A stretch of 10,039 nucleotides of DNA from Pseudomonadota bacterium (lineage in GTDB: Bacteria > Pseudomonadota > Alphaproteobacteria > JAKJEU01), in assembly GCA_022705265.1 (NCBI GenBank), contig JAKJEU010000037.1, forward strand, positions 1 through 10,039. Direction: 5' to 3'. The position numbers and the translations under genes are program-made. This document shows, in pieces, positions 1 to 6,357 of this stretch (the first letter of the stretch is position 1; every line of letters begins with the position of its first letter). The notes beneath the pieces are model-generated. The model had not been told where the DNA came from. It saw nothing but the letters and a program-made list of their open reading frames with translations, and made no database searches.

Positions 1-253
1 GAATTTTTATATAAACCTTTTCTTTTTGTTCTTTTTCGAGTTTTTCTTTGTCTTTATTTTTAACTTCTGAAACAACATTTTTAACAAGATTTTTCATGCT
101 TTCTTTTTTCTTTAAAATAAGCTCTTCTTCGGTCAGTGGAGCATCATTTTCAGCCTTTGCTTGCGACACAAAAGGCATAAAAAGCAACAAAAAACACACA
201 AAAAGCCCAACAATAAAATTGTCAGGCCTTCTATGTGAAAAATATTTTTTCAT
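1..253 (-). CDS. Exported lysine/glutamate-rich protein, C-terminus off the left edge
   Basis: This reading frame starts at 253 and is still open at base 1, giving 84 residues. The N-terminus is a clear Sec-type signal: basic residues at 2-9, a hydrophobic core at about 13-29 and an SQAKA cleavage site, so the mature protein would begin near E35. The mature part is very rich in K and E (residues 45-79) and probably forms a charged helix or coiled coil. An RR pair at 8-9 is not followed by a convincing Tat motif. The gene starts 15 bases after the stop of the DUF465-like gene on the same strand and has only a weak Shine-Dalgarno, so it is likely co-transcribed and perhaps translationally coupled. 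No family could be recognised from this fragment. Export is fairly sure; function is unknown. Confidence 0.75.
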   Translation of the reverse strand, partial: MKKYFSHRRPDNFIVGLFVCFLLLFMPFVSQAKAENDAPLTEEELILKKKESMKNLVKNVVSEVKNKDKEKLEKEQKEKVYIKI

Positions 254-268
254 AATAATCAATTACGC

Positions 269-433
269 TTATTTCTTAGCTTCAATTTCTTCTTTTAATT
301 TAAGCTTTTGTTTTTTAAGCTCTTGAATTTTTGCATCATCTGGATTTGGTCTTTTACTTTCCAAAGTAATAGCTTCTTCCAAAGCAGTATGTTTAGCTTT
401 TAAAGAATTAATTCTGTTTTTATCAACACTCAT
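269..433 (-). CDS. DUF465/YdcH-family small protein
   Basis: A 54-residue, highly charged, helical protein. The pattern L-x3-H-x2-L-E (residues 11-19), then E-x2-RPNPDD (25-33) and an LKKQKLKLKEEI-type tail matches the DUF465/YdcH family, which is common in Alphaproteobacteria and occurs as short helical hairpins of unknown function. The start at 433 is preferred over an upstream in-frame one at 487. It has a perfect AAGGAG (441-446) seven bases upstream, the family's N-terminus begins here, and the promoter at 468-496 would lie inside the longer version. The next gene, for an exported charged protein, begins 15 bases downstream. The family call is firm; no biochemical role can be given. Confidence 0.88.
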   Translation of the reverse strand: MSVDKNRINSLKAKHTALEEAITLESKRPNPDDAKIQELKKQKLKLKEEIEAKK

Positions 434-467
434 ATATACTCTCCTTGAAAGTGGTTCTACGATATTA

Positions 468-496
468 ATTATAACACGACAAGCCAAATTTTACAA
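468..496 (-). promoter_or_regulatory. Extended -10 promoter of the DUF465-like gene
   Basis: Read on the minus strand: TTGTAA (491-496), a 17-base spacer, then TATAAT (468-473) preceded by TGT, an extended -10. Transcription would start near 461, leaving a leader of about 28 bases before the SD and ATG at 433. It lies in the 70-base gap behind the phosphofructokinase stop, so the small gene can be expressed separately. Confidence 0.6.
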
Positions 497-503
497 AGCT
501 TAA

Positions 504-1592
504 TTATTCGCCGATGTAAATGCCAAGCCCGCGTGCAGTTTTAACCAAAGAGCAGTCAGGTTTAACATTTTGAGTACCAACCTTAGCAACTTCGGTCAAT
601 GGAACAGCATCAACATCATTGTTTTTCCAAACCACCATATGGTCTGTTTTTCCTTCTGCTAACACATCGCAAGCATGAACACCAAGAGCATTTGCAACGA
701 TTCTGTCGCCTGCAACTGGGATACCGCCTCTTTGAACATGTCCAAGCAAAGTAACACGAGGAGAAAAGTTTTCTGGCTCTTCTGCTAAGCGATTGCAAAG
801 ATAAGTACCAAAACCACTGTATCTTTCACCGTCTTTTGTTTTAACGGTTACAGCTTGTCCATCTTCGGTTTTAACACCTTCTGAAACCACGATCAAAGCA
901 TGGTCAGCACCTTGTTCTCTCATTCTTCTTAATTTGTTTACAACACCTTCGTAAGTATAAGGAACTTCTGGAATAAGACAGATATCAGCACCGCCAGCAA
1001 TCGCAGTATGCAAAGCCAAATGTCCAGCATCTCTTCCCATAACTTCCAAAATCATAACACGGTGATGAGAAGCAGCGGTTGTTTGAATTCTATCCAAAGC
1101 TTCGACACAAATTTCACGAGCAGTCGCAAAACCAACCGAATGATCAGTAATCGGAGTATCATTATCGATGGTTTTTGGAATACCCACCATCTTAACCCCA
1201 GCACCAGCACAAAGTTTGCTTACAATCGCCATAGAACCGTCGCCACCAATCACGATTAAAGCATCAAGCCCAAGCTCTTCACAACCTTCTTTGAAATCGC
1301 CTGTTAAATCTTTAACCGAACCATCAGGCATTTTATAAGCAAATGGATTACCACGGTTAATTGTTCCAAGCATAGTTCCGCCGATTCTTTCATACGGACC
1401 ATAAAAATCAGAAATACCCAATTTTTTGAAACGGAGCGGACGGAAACAAAGACCTTCTGTCGAATCCATAATTCCGTAAACTTCCCATTTATATGTCCAA
1501 ATTGCTCTGTGTATTACAGCTCTTATCACAGAATTAAGACCAGCACAGTCCCCACCGCTTGTAAGAACCCCAACTCTTTTAATCTCAGTCAT
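504..1592 (-). CDS. pfkA: 6-phosphofructokinase, probably ATP-dependent (group III type)
   Basis: Phosphorylates fructose 6-phosphate to fructose 1,6-bisphosphate in the cytosol. At 362 residues it is slightly longer than the E. coli enzyme. All family motifs are present: GVLTSGGDCAGLN at 8-20 (nucleotide loop), GGDGS at 116-120, PKTIDND at 139-145 with the catalytic aspartate, MGRDAG at 185-190, PE at 208-209 (sugar binding) and GHVQRGG at 284-290. The residue after GGD decides phosphoryl donor in this family: G, as here, goes with ATP, while D goes with pyrophosphate. The K in PKTIDND (G in E. coli) is typical of pyrophosphate and group III enzymes, so the donor deserves testing. An AGGAG lies 13 bases before the ATG, a rather long spacing. 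Phosphofructokinase is absent from many Alphaproteobacteria, so its co-occurrence with kdgK/eda at 6358-8142 is of metabolic interest. Confidence 0.95.
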   Translation of the reverse strand: MTEIKRVGVLTSGGDCAGLNSVIRAVIHRAIWTYKWEVYGIMDSTEGLCFRPLRFKKLGISDFYGPYERIGGTMLGTINRGNPFAYKMPDGSVKDLTGDFKEGCEELGLDALIVIGGDGSMAIVSKLCAGAGVKMVGIPKTIDNDTPITDHSVGFATAREICVEALDRIQTTAASHHRVMILEVMGRDAGHLALHTAIAGGADICLIPEVPYTYEGVVNKLRRMREQGADHALIVVSEGVKTEDGQAVTVKTKDGERYSGFGTYLCNRLAEEPENFSPRVTLLGHVQRGGIPVAGDRIVANALGVHACDVLAEGKTDHMVVWKNNDVDAVPLTEVAKVGTQNVKPDCSLVKTARGLGIYIGE

Positions 1593-1669
1593 GACTCTTT
1601 TATAACTCCTATTTATTTAATATTTTATGATGTTTTTTTGAAATCTTTTTCTTGAAGTTAACTTATTTT

Positions 1670-1699
1670 TTATAAATTTACTAGCAAAAATAATGTAAA
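1670..1699 (-). promoter_or_regulatory. Candidate promoter for the phosphofructokinase gene
   Basis: Minus strand: TTTACA (1694-1699), an 18-base spacer and TTATAA (1670-1675). This is the best pair in the AT-rich gap between the kinase gene and the divergent tRNA-Ser, but matches are easy to find in such sequence. It would give a leader of roughly 70 bases. Confidence 0.3.
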
Positions 1700-1765
1700 T
1701 GTTATATTTTGATTTAAGATTCATTTACGACCGATAAAAATCTTTGCAAATTTTATATTTTTAAT

Positions 1766-1859
<94 letters not shown>

Positions 1860-1906
1860 TTATTTGATTTAATTTGGATTATAATTTTCAAAATTTTGAG
1901 GTAATC

Positions 1907-2629
1907 ATGTCATTTAATAAATACGATTTTTCAAAAAACTGTTATTTTAAAGAGCTTGAAAGAAAAAACGAAATCATCTCATCTCTATCCATTCCTTTAG
2001 GGGTAATAACTTTAATAGGAGGTTTTTTTGCTCACATAATTGTAAATTATAATTTTAATAAAAATTGCCACCTTGATACAATATTTGTAATATTAAATAT
2101 AATTTTATTTATGGTATTAGCATATAGTCTATATTGTCTATTAAAATCTGCTAACGGACAACCATACAAATATATTCTACCTGCAAATGAAATCCAAAAT
2201 TATTATAATGAACTTGATAACTATTATAAAAATGAAGGGGGAGAAAACATGACTTTAAATGATATCTCCTCTTTCCTTGAAGAAGCATATGTTGAGGCAT
2301 CTTCAAATAATTGGCATTGCAATTTTCAAAAATCCGCTTATAGATACAAATCTCATATTTCAATAATTATAGCATTGATAATGTTTGGGCTTTCTTCTAT
2401 GGTATATATATACGTACATCAGAAATATAAAAGTGAAAATGAATCTATTTTTTGGGAGATATCTAATATGACAAAAGACAATTGCAACAACAAAAATGAA
2501 TCTAATAATCAATCAAGTGTAAGCAATCCTCAAACGCCTAAACAACCACCTAAGGCCGTAACTCCCAAGCCTGTTCCTCCTCAAAAAACTATTATTATAA
2601 ATGAAGGAACTACTCCACAAAAAAAATAA
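1907..2629 (+). CDS. Three-helix membrane protein with proline/lysine-rich tail, unknown function
   Basis: 240 residues. A short hydrophilic N-terminus ending in ELERKNE is followed by helices at about 24-45 and 56-80, a soluble stretch at 81-149 with two YY/helical segments (NEIQNYYNELDNYYKNE-like, 95-110), and a third helix at 150-170. The C-terminal tail is rich in N, S, P and K (190-240), with PKQPPK and PKPVPPQK. If the N-terminus is inside, the 81-149 domain is cytoplasmic and the tail is outside. The start at 1907 is preferred to the in-frame TTG at 1874 because GAGGT lies just upstream. A TATAAT at 1880-1885 may be its -10, without a good -35. Codon use is more A/T-biased (many ATA and TTA) than in pfkA, and the gene sits between a tRNA and phrB, so acquisition is plausible. 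I do not recognise a named family. Confidence 0.8.
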   Translation: MSFNKYDFSKNCYFKELERKNEIISSLSIPLGVITLIGGFFAHIIVNYNFNKNCHLDTIFVILNIILFMVLAYSLYCLLKSANGQPYKYILPANEIQNYYNELDNYYKNEGGENMTLNDISSFLEEAYVEASSNNWHCNFQKSAYRYKSHISIIIALIMFGLSSMVYIYVHQKYKSENESIFWEISNMTKDNCNNKNESNNQSSVSNPQTPKQPPKAVTPKPVPPQKTIIINEGTTPQKK

Positions 2630-2653
2630 CTATGCAATTAAAGCCTAAACCTC

Positions 2654-4054
2654 ATGACAAAATACCTTCACATATTTAGGCAAGATTTAAGGCTAAATGA
2701 TAATCCAGCACTTTATCATGCGATAAATTCTGGGGTGGTTTTGCCCATATTTATTTTTGATGAGGTTATGGCAAAAGCAACTGGCGAGGCTTCGAAAGTT
2801 TGGCTTCATCATTCGTTGAAATCTTTAAACAAATCACTTAATGGCAACTTTTCAATTTTTAAGGGAAATGCCCTTGAAATCATCAAAAACCTTATCTCAA
2901 AACACGATATTAAAGGGGTTTTTTGGAATAGACTTTATGACGAAGAAAGTATTAAACGAGACACAAAAATCAAAGAATACCTTAAAACCCATGACCTTGA
3001 ATGCGAAAGTTTTAACGGTTCGCTTTTGTTTGAACCTTGGGATATTTTGAAAAACGACGGCACTCCTTATAAGGTTTTTACCCCTTTTTATAAAAATGGT
3101 TGCCTTAAAATTTTGCCTCGCTCTCCTTTGTCCTTGAATTTCAAACCTTGCTTTGCAAAAGACGACAAATCTTTGACAATTGAGGATTTAGAGCTTTTAC
3201 CAAAAATAAACTGGCATGAACAAATGTTAAGCCATTGGAAAATCGGCGAAGATGGAGCAAATGAAACCTTTGAAACCTTTTTAAACGAGCGGTTACATAA
3301 TTACAAAAAAGGGCGGGATTTTATGGCGATGGATACTACTTCGCACCTTTCGCCTTATCTTCATTTTGGGGAAATTTCGCCTCATGTCATTTGGGATACT
3401 TTGCAAAACCTTGCCTTTGACGAAAACACCGAACATTTTGCTCGTGAGCTTTGTTGGAGAGAATTTTCATATTCGCTTTTATATTACAACCCAAACTTAC
3501 AAGCGGAAAATTTGAATAAAAAGTTCGATAATTTTCCATGGAATAGCGATGAAAACCTTTTGAAAGCTTGGCAAAAGGGACAAACCGGTTACCCAATAAT
3601 TGATGCAGGAATGAGACAATTATGGCAAACGGGCTATATGCATAACCGAGTTCGCATGGTGGTTGGTTCTTTTTTAGTGAAAAATTTGTTGCTTGATTGG
3701 AGATTGGGCGAAAAATGGTTTTATGATTGTTTATTTGATGCGGATATTGCAAATAATTCGGCTTCGTGGCAATGGGTGGCTGGGTGCGGTGCTGATGCTG
3801 CCCCTTATTTTCGAATTTTCAACCCCCTAAGCCAAAGCGAAAAATTCGACAAAGACGGCGAATATATCAGAAAATATGTCCCTGAAATTGCAGGGCTTTC
3901 CAATAAATTTATCCACGCCCCACACCTTGCCCCAACAAACGAACTTAAACGAGCAGGAATCGAACTTGGCAAAGATTACCCCTTACCCATCGTCGACCTT
4001 AAAACCAGCCGAGAACTTGCGCTTAAAAGTTATTATGAGTTATCAAACAGTTAA
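2654..4054 (+). CDS. phrB: Deoxyribodipyrimidine photolyase (class I type)
   Basis: A flavoenzyme that splits UV-induced pyrimidine dimers with blue light; 466 residues, close to E. coli PhrB. The N-terminal alpha/beta antenna domain starts with IFRQDLRLNDNP (7-18). The C-terminal FAD domain carries TSHLSPYLHFGEIS (229-242), ELCWREF (265-271), TGYPIIDAGMRQLW (311-324), MHNRVRM (329-335) and NNSASWQWVAG (367-377). By alignment to E. coli, the electron-transfer tryptophan triad is W306, W349 and W372. N368 sits at the position facing flavin N5, as in photolyases rather than plant cryptochromes. There is no good Shine-Dalgarno before the ATG, which lies 24 bases after the preceding gene, but the N-terminus fits the family. 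The end looks altered: the last residues (ELSNS) run beyond a repeat whose second copy, at 4845-4877, ends in GL and a stop. Confidence 0.96.
   Translation: MTKYLHIFRQDLRLNDNPALYHAINSGVVLPIFIFDEVMAKATGEASKVWLHHSLKSLNKSLNGNFSIFKGNALEIIKNLISKHDIKGVFWNRLYDEESIKRDTKIKEYLKTHDLECESFNGSLLFEPWDILKNDGTPYKVFTPFYKNGCLKILPRSPLSLNFKPCFAKDDKSLTIEDLELLPKINWHEQMLSHWKIGEDGANETFETFLNERLHNYKKGRDFMAMDTTSHLSPYLHFGEISPHVIWDTLQNLAFDENTEHFARELCWREFSYSLLYYNPNLQAENLNKKFDNFPWNSDENLLKAWQKGQTGYPIIDAGMRQLWQTGYMHNRVRMVVGSFLVKNLLLDWRLGEKWFYDCLFDADIANNSASWQWVAGCGADAAPYFRIFNPLSQSEKFDKDGEYIRKYVPEIAGLSNKFIHAPHLAPTNELKRAGIELGKDYPLPIVDLKTSRELALKSYYELSNS
4013..4045 (+). repeat. Direct repeat copy 1: photolyase 3' end
   Basis: Within phrB, this 33-base segment reads E-L-A-L-K-S-Y-Y-E-L-S. 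It recurs 832 bp downstream at 4845-4877. The core 4021-4043 matches 4853-4875 at 22 of 23 bases, including 17 identical in a row. In this copy the frame continues past the repeat into SNS and a stop at 4052. Confidence 0.85.
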
Positions 4055-4070
4055 TATTAAGGAATTTGAG

Positions 4071-4829
4071 ATGTACTATTCTGATGAAATTATAAAAAAA
4101 TTAAATAATGAATATGAAGAAATAATATCAATTTCAGTTTTATCAAATTCAAAATATAATTACGCAAACAACCTTATAAAATACCAAAATATAAAAATTG
4201 AAAAAGACGCACAAGAATATCTTAATTTCGGATTTCTAAGAAGATTATCAATTATAAAAAGGTGCATTGAAAATGTTTTTAAAACCCACCCTCCATCACA
4301 AAAAGAAACATTAAGTCATTCAGAAAGAATAGATTTATCAATTTATATTCAATCATTTGTAATAAATACATGGGGTGCACTTGATTGTTTGTGTTGGGTT
4401 TTGGTCAAACATTACAATATAAATATCCATAAAAATGATATTTCAATAAGTAATAAAAAATTTAAAACAAAGCTTTCTGAAAATTCAAGAAACGATATTA
4501 ATGAATATATTAATGAATGCAAAAAGTGGATTGACAATCTGAAAGATAGAAGAGATAGACTTGCACATAAAACACCTTTATATGTCCCAAATGTAATTAA
4601 AAATTTTGATGAGTATAACAATCTTGAAAAAGAAAAAATTTATTACGCGTCAAACGGGAATGTTGAAAAATTAAACGAAACATCTTTAAAACAAAAGGAC
4701 TTAGAACATAACGCCATGTTTTACACATCATCATATGATTCTGAACAAATATTAATACACCCTCAAATGATTGCTGACTATAAAACTATTATAGAAATTG
4801 CTAATAAATTTTTAATAGAAAAATTATAA
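4071..4829 (+). CDS. HEPN-like helical protein with R-x4-H motif, possible RNase (tentative)
   Basis: 252 residues, predominantly helical and soluble, with no signal peptide or membrane helix. Notable segments are SFVINTWGALDCLCWVLV (95-112) and DNLKDRRDRLAHKTPLYVP (155-173). The latter contains R161-D-R-L-A-H166, an R-x4-H pattern placed late in a helix, as in the catalytic motif of HEPN-superfamily RNases. I infer the relationship from this motif and the all-helical make-up only. The start at 4071 is chosen because AAGGA (4059-4063) lies seven bases upstream; an in-frame ATG at 4035 would overlap phrB and has no SD. The gene lies between two copies of the phrB 3' end, and its codons (ATA, TTA, AAT, TCA) are more A/T-biased than those of phrB, so it was probably acquired. 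A role in defence or RNA cleavage is possible but unproven. Confidence 0.72.
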   Translation: MYYSDEIIKKLNNEYEEIISISVLSNSKYNYANNLIKYQNIKIEKDAQEYLNFGFLRRLSIIKRCIENVFKTHPPSQKETLSHSERIDLSIYIQSFVINTWGALDCLCWVLVKHYNINIHKNDISISNKKFKTKLSENSRNDINEYINECKKWIDNLKDRRDRLAHKTPLYVPNVIKNFDEYNNLEKEKIYYASNGNVEKLNETSLKQKDLEHNAMFYTSSYDSEQILIHPQMIADYKTIIEIANKFLIEKL

Positions 4830-4844
4830 AAAAACAAATTTTAA

Positions 4845-4877
4845 GAAATCTTGCTTAAAAGTTATTATGGGTTATAA
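4845..4877 (+). repeat. Direct repeat copy 2: ectopic photolyase 3' end with stop
   Basis: Read in the phrB frame this gives E-I-L-L-K-S-Y-Y-G-L-stop, against E-L-A-L-K-S-Y-Y-E-L-S in copy 1. It is not part of any gene now. The in-frame stop directly after YYGL suggests it is the original photolyase terminus, cut off by insertion of the 832-bp segment carrying the 4071-4829 gene. It also overlaps the promoter-like pair at 4851-4878. Confidence 0.8.
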
Positions 4878-4878
4878 T
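4851..4878 (+). promoter_or_regulatory. Candidate promoter of the thioredoxin-like gene
   Basis: TTGCTT (4851-4856), a 16-base spacer and a perfect TATAAT (4873-4878), 18 bases before the ATG at 4897. It lies within and just beyond repeat copy 2. Copy 1 lacks the TATAAT, so only this copy would fire. Confidence 0.45.
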
Positions 4879-4896
4879 TATAACCATCAATAAAAA

Positions 4897-5538
4897 ATGA
4901 AAATAATCATGAAAAAAATTATTGTATTGTTATTTCTAATTATTCCAAGCCAAGTTATGGCGCAAAATATTAATGATAAAATCACCCATCTTATATATTT
5001 TACGGCAAGATGTTGTCCTAATTGCCAAAAGGTTTCGCCTAAATTATTGGAAAAGGATATTTTAAAAGCTGATTATTTGGTGTTTGAATATGAATTAAGA
5101 GGTAATGACGAAAATAACAAATTGTTTAAAAAATATATTGACGATTTCAAGGTGGCTAATGGTGTGCCTGTTTTAATTACGGGAAATAATAAAAACTTTT
5201 CAATTATCGGAGGACAGCCAATCCTTGACAAATTCAATGAAATTACCACTTCTAATCAAGGGATTCCTATTATTTTTCCAAACGGGGTGGCTTCGTCTTT
5301 TGAACGGCTTGATTTGACGAAAATGCCTGCTCTTCCTTCGATTTGGTATAAAAACAAAATCGCAATCAAAAAAGACATAAAATCACAAGCAAATGAAAGC
5401 ATCAAAGAATTTTTATTAAAAGGAAACCTGCCTTTAAACTCGGTTCAAACTAAGAATGTTTATGTTAATATTGCTGGGAAATCTGTTGAATTTAAAAAAG
5501 CTTATAAATTTAATGGTTGGATTTTAATGTATAGATGA
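4897..5538 (+). CDS. Periplasmic thioredoxin-fold protein with CPNC motif
   Basis: 213 residues. Signal peptide: KK at 6-7, hydrophobic core at 8-16, cleavage after SQVMA (22). The mature N-terminal half looks like a thioredoxin fold: strand HLIYFTA (31-37), active-site-like C40-P-N-C43 immediately preceded by a third cysteine C39, strand LVFEYEL (61-67), then GVPVLITG with the probable cis-proline P91. A second part (118-213) includes GIPIIFPNG and SIWYKNKIAI and has no cysteine. The protein ends abruptly in a short hydrophobic stretch, NGWILMYR, so loss of a C-terminal portion is possible. It is likely a periplasmic thiol-disulfide protein; partner unknown. Another in-frame ATG at 4909 would give an equally good signal peptide, and neither start has a clear SD. 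The gene precedes the exported hydrolase gene by 34 bases, and the two may form an operon. Confidence 0.8.
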   Translation: MKIIMKKIIVLLFLIIPSQVMAQNINDKITHLIYFTARCCPNCQKVSPKLLEKDILKADYLVFEYELRGNDENNKLFKKYIDDFKVANGVPVLITGNNKNFSIIGGQPILDKFNEITTSNQGIPIIFPNGVASSFERLDLTKMPALPSIWYKNKIAIKKDIKSQANESIKEFLLKGNLPLNSVQTKNVYVNIAGKSVEFKKAYKFNGWILMYR

Positions 5539-5572
5539 TAATATAAATTTATACTTTTGAAAGAATTTTAAA

Positions 5573-6280
5573 ATGAAACGATTATTATTTGCTATGCTTT
5601 TTACATTATTTACAAAACCCTCTTATGCGATTGAAAATTATTTAATTAAAAATGACAATTCCGACGAGCTTATTATCGGCTTGCTTGGGCTTGGCATGGA
5701 TTATAATCAAATGTTGCCTTTTATTAAAGACGAAAATGTTTTATTTTTATATGATTATTCGAACCTTGATTTTGAATTTGATTTTACGCCTTATAAAAAT
5801 ATCAAACTTTTTGCATATTCTGCGGGGGTTATGGCAACCTCTTTGATACAAGATAAACTTCCTAAAAACATTTCAAAATCCGTTGCGATTAACGGCGTTT
5901 ACAAGCTTTTTGACAATGAAAAAGGCCTTAACGATGAAATTTTAAGTACCATGTATGGGCTTGATGAAAATAACTATATCGAATTTCGCAAAAAATATCT
6001 TGTCAATTCTGAAATTGAGCTTGAAAAATTTAACCAAAGCCCTCCTTTAAGAAGCTTTGATAGTTTTTTTAAAGAACTTGATGCTCTTATCGGATATGAT
6101 AACGGCAAAAAACCAAAGCCATATGTTTTTGATAAGGTTTTTATATCAAATAATGATAATACTATCCCCTTTAAAAACCAATTAAAAGCTTGGGAAGACA
6201 CAAAAACACCTTATCAAATTATCGAAACCAACCATTTTCCTTTTTATCATTTTGAAAGCATAAAAGATTGGTTTAATTAA
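5573..6280 (+). CDS. Exported BioG/DUF452-family alpha/beta hydrolase
   Basis: 235 residues. From residue 22 on, the sequence follows the BioG (DUF452) pimeloyl-ACP methyl ester esterase family: LLGLGMDYNQ (37-46, normally GWGMD), LYDYSNLDF (59-67), AYSAGV (81-86) with nucleophile S83 (normally WSMGV), SVAINGVYKLFDNEKGL (103-119), NNDNTIPFKNQLKAW (193-207) with D195, and ETNHFPFYHF (218-227) with H221. Ser-Asp-His are thus in the expected order. BioG enzymes are cytosolic and release pimeloyl-ACP from its methyl ester in biotin synthesis. This protein instead has a signal peptide (KR at 2-3, core LLFAMLFTLF at 4-13, cleavage after PSYA, 19) and no alternative start between it and the hydrolase domain. 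No biotin gene is nearby. I infer a periplasmic esterase or thioesterase on another substrate. The spacing to the thioredoxin-like gene suggests a shared transcript. Confidence 0.82.
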   Translation: MKRLLFAMLFTLFTKPSYAIENYLIKNDNSDELIIGLLGLGMDYNQMLPFIKDENVLFLYDYSNLDFEFDFTPYKNIKLFAYSAGVMATSLIQDKLPKNISKSVAINGVYKLFDNEKGLNDEILSTMYGLDENNYIEFRKKYLVNSEIELEKFNQSPPLRSFDSFFKELDALIGYDNGKKPKPYVFDKVFISNNDNTIPFKNQLKAWEDTKTPYQIIETNHFPFYHFESIKDWFN

Positions 6281-6303
6281 AATCACCGCTTGGTTAAATG
6301 TAA

Positions 6304-6333
6304 TAAAGCCCCGTTGATTAAAGCGAGGCTTTA
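6304..6333. terminator. Hairpin between convergent genes, likely bidirectional terminator
   Basis: The arms TAAAGCCCCG (6304-6313) and CGAGGCTTTA (6324-6333) pair except for one C-A mismatch, with a ten-base loop. The hairpin lies 23 bases after the hydrolase stop and 24 bases beyond the stop of the convergent eda gene. The flanks are A/T-rich without a long uninterrupted T run on either side, so efficiency is uncertain. Confidence 0.6.
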
Positions 6334-6357
6334 AAATTAATAAAACAAAAAAAAGAG

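Noticed and set aside
48..326. Plus-strand ORF at the left edge with a hydrophobic start
   Set aside because: It is antisense to the exported charged protein and the DUF465-like gene, both of which have better starts and family or signal evidence.
1008..1259. Plus-strand ORF of 83 codons opposite pfkA
   Set aside because: It lies entirely inside the well-conserved phosphofructokinase gene, has no SD, and its composition is what an antisense frame of that gene produces.
3387..3752. Minus-strand ORF of 121 codons within phrB
   Set aside because: It covers the most conserved FAD-domain region of the photolyase on the opposite strand and shows no family features; a coding shadow.
3876..4070. 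Longer N-terminus of the 4071 gene overlapping phrB
   Set aside because: The upstream part is only the other frame of phrB. A good SD sits seven bases before the ATG at 4071.
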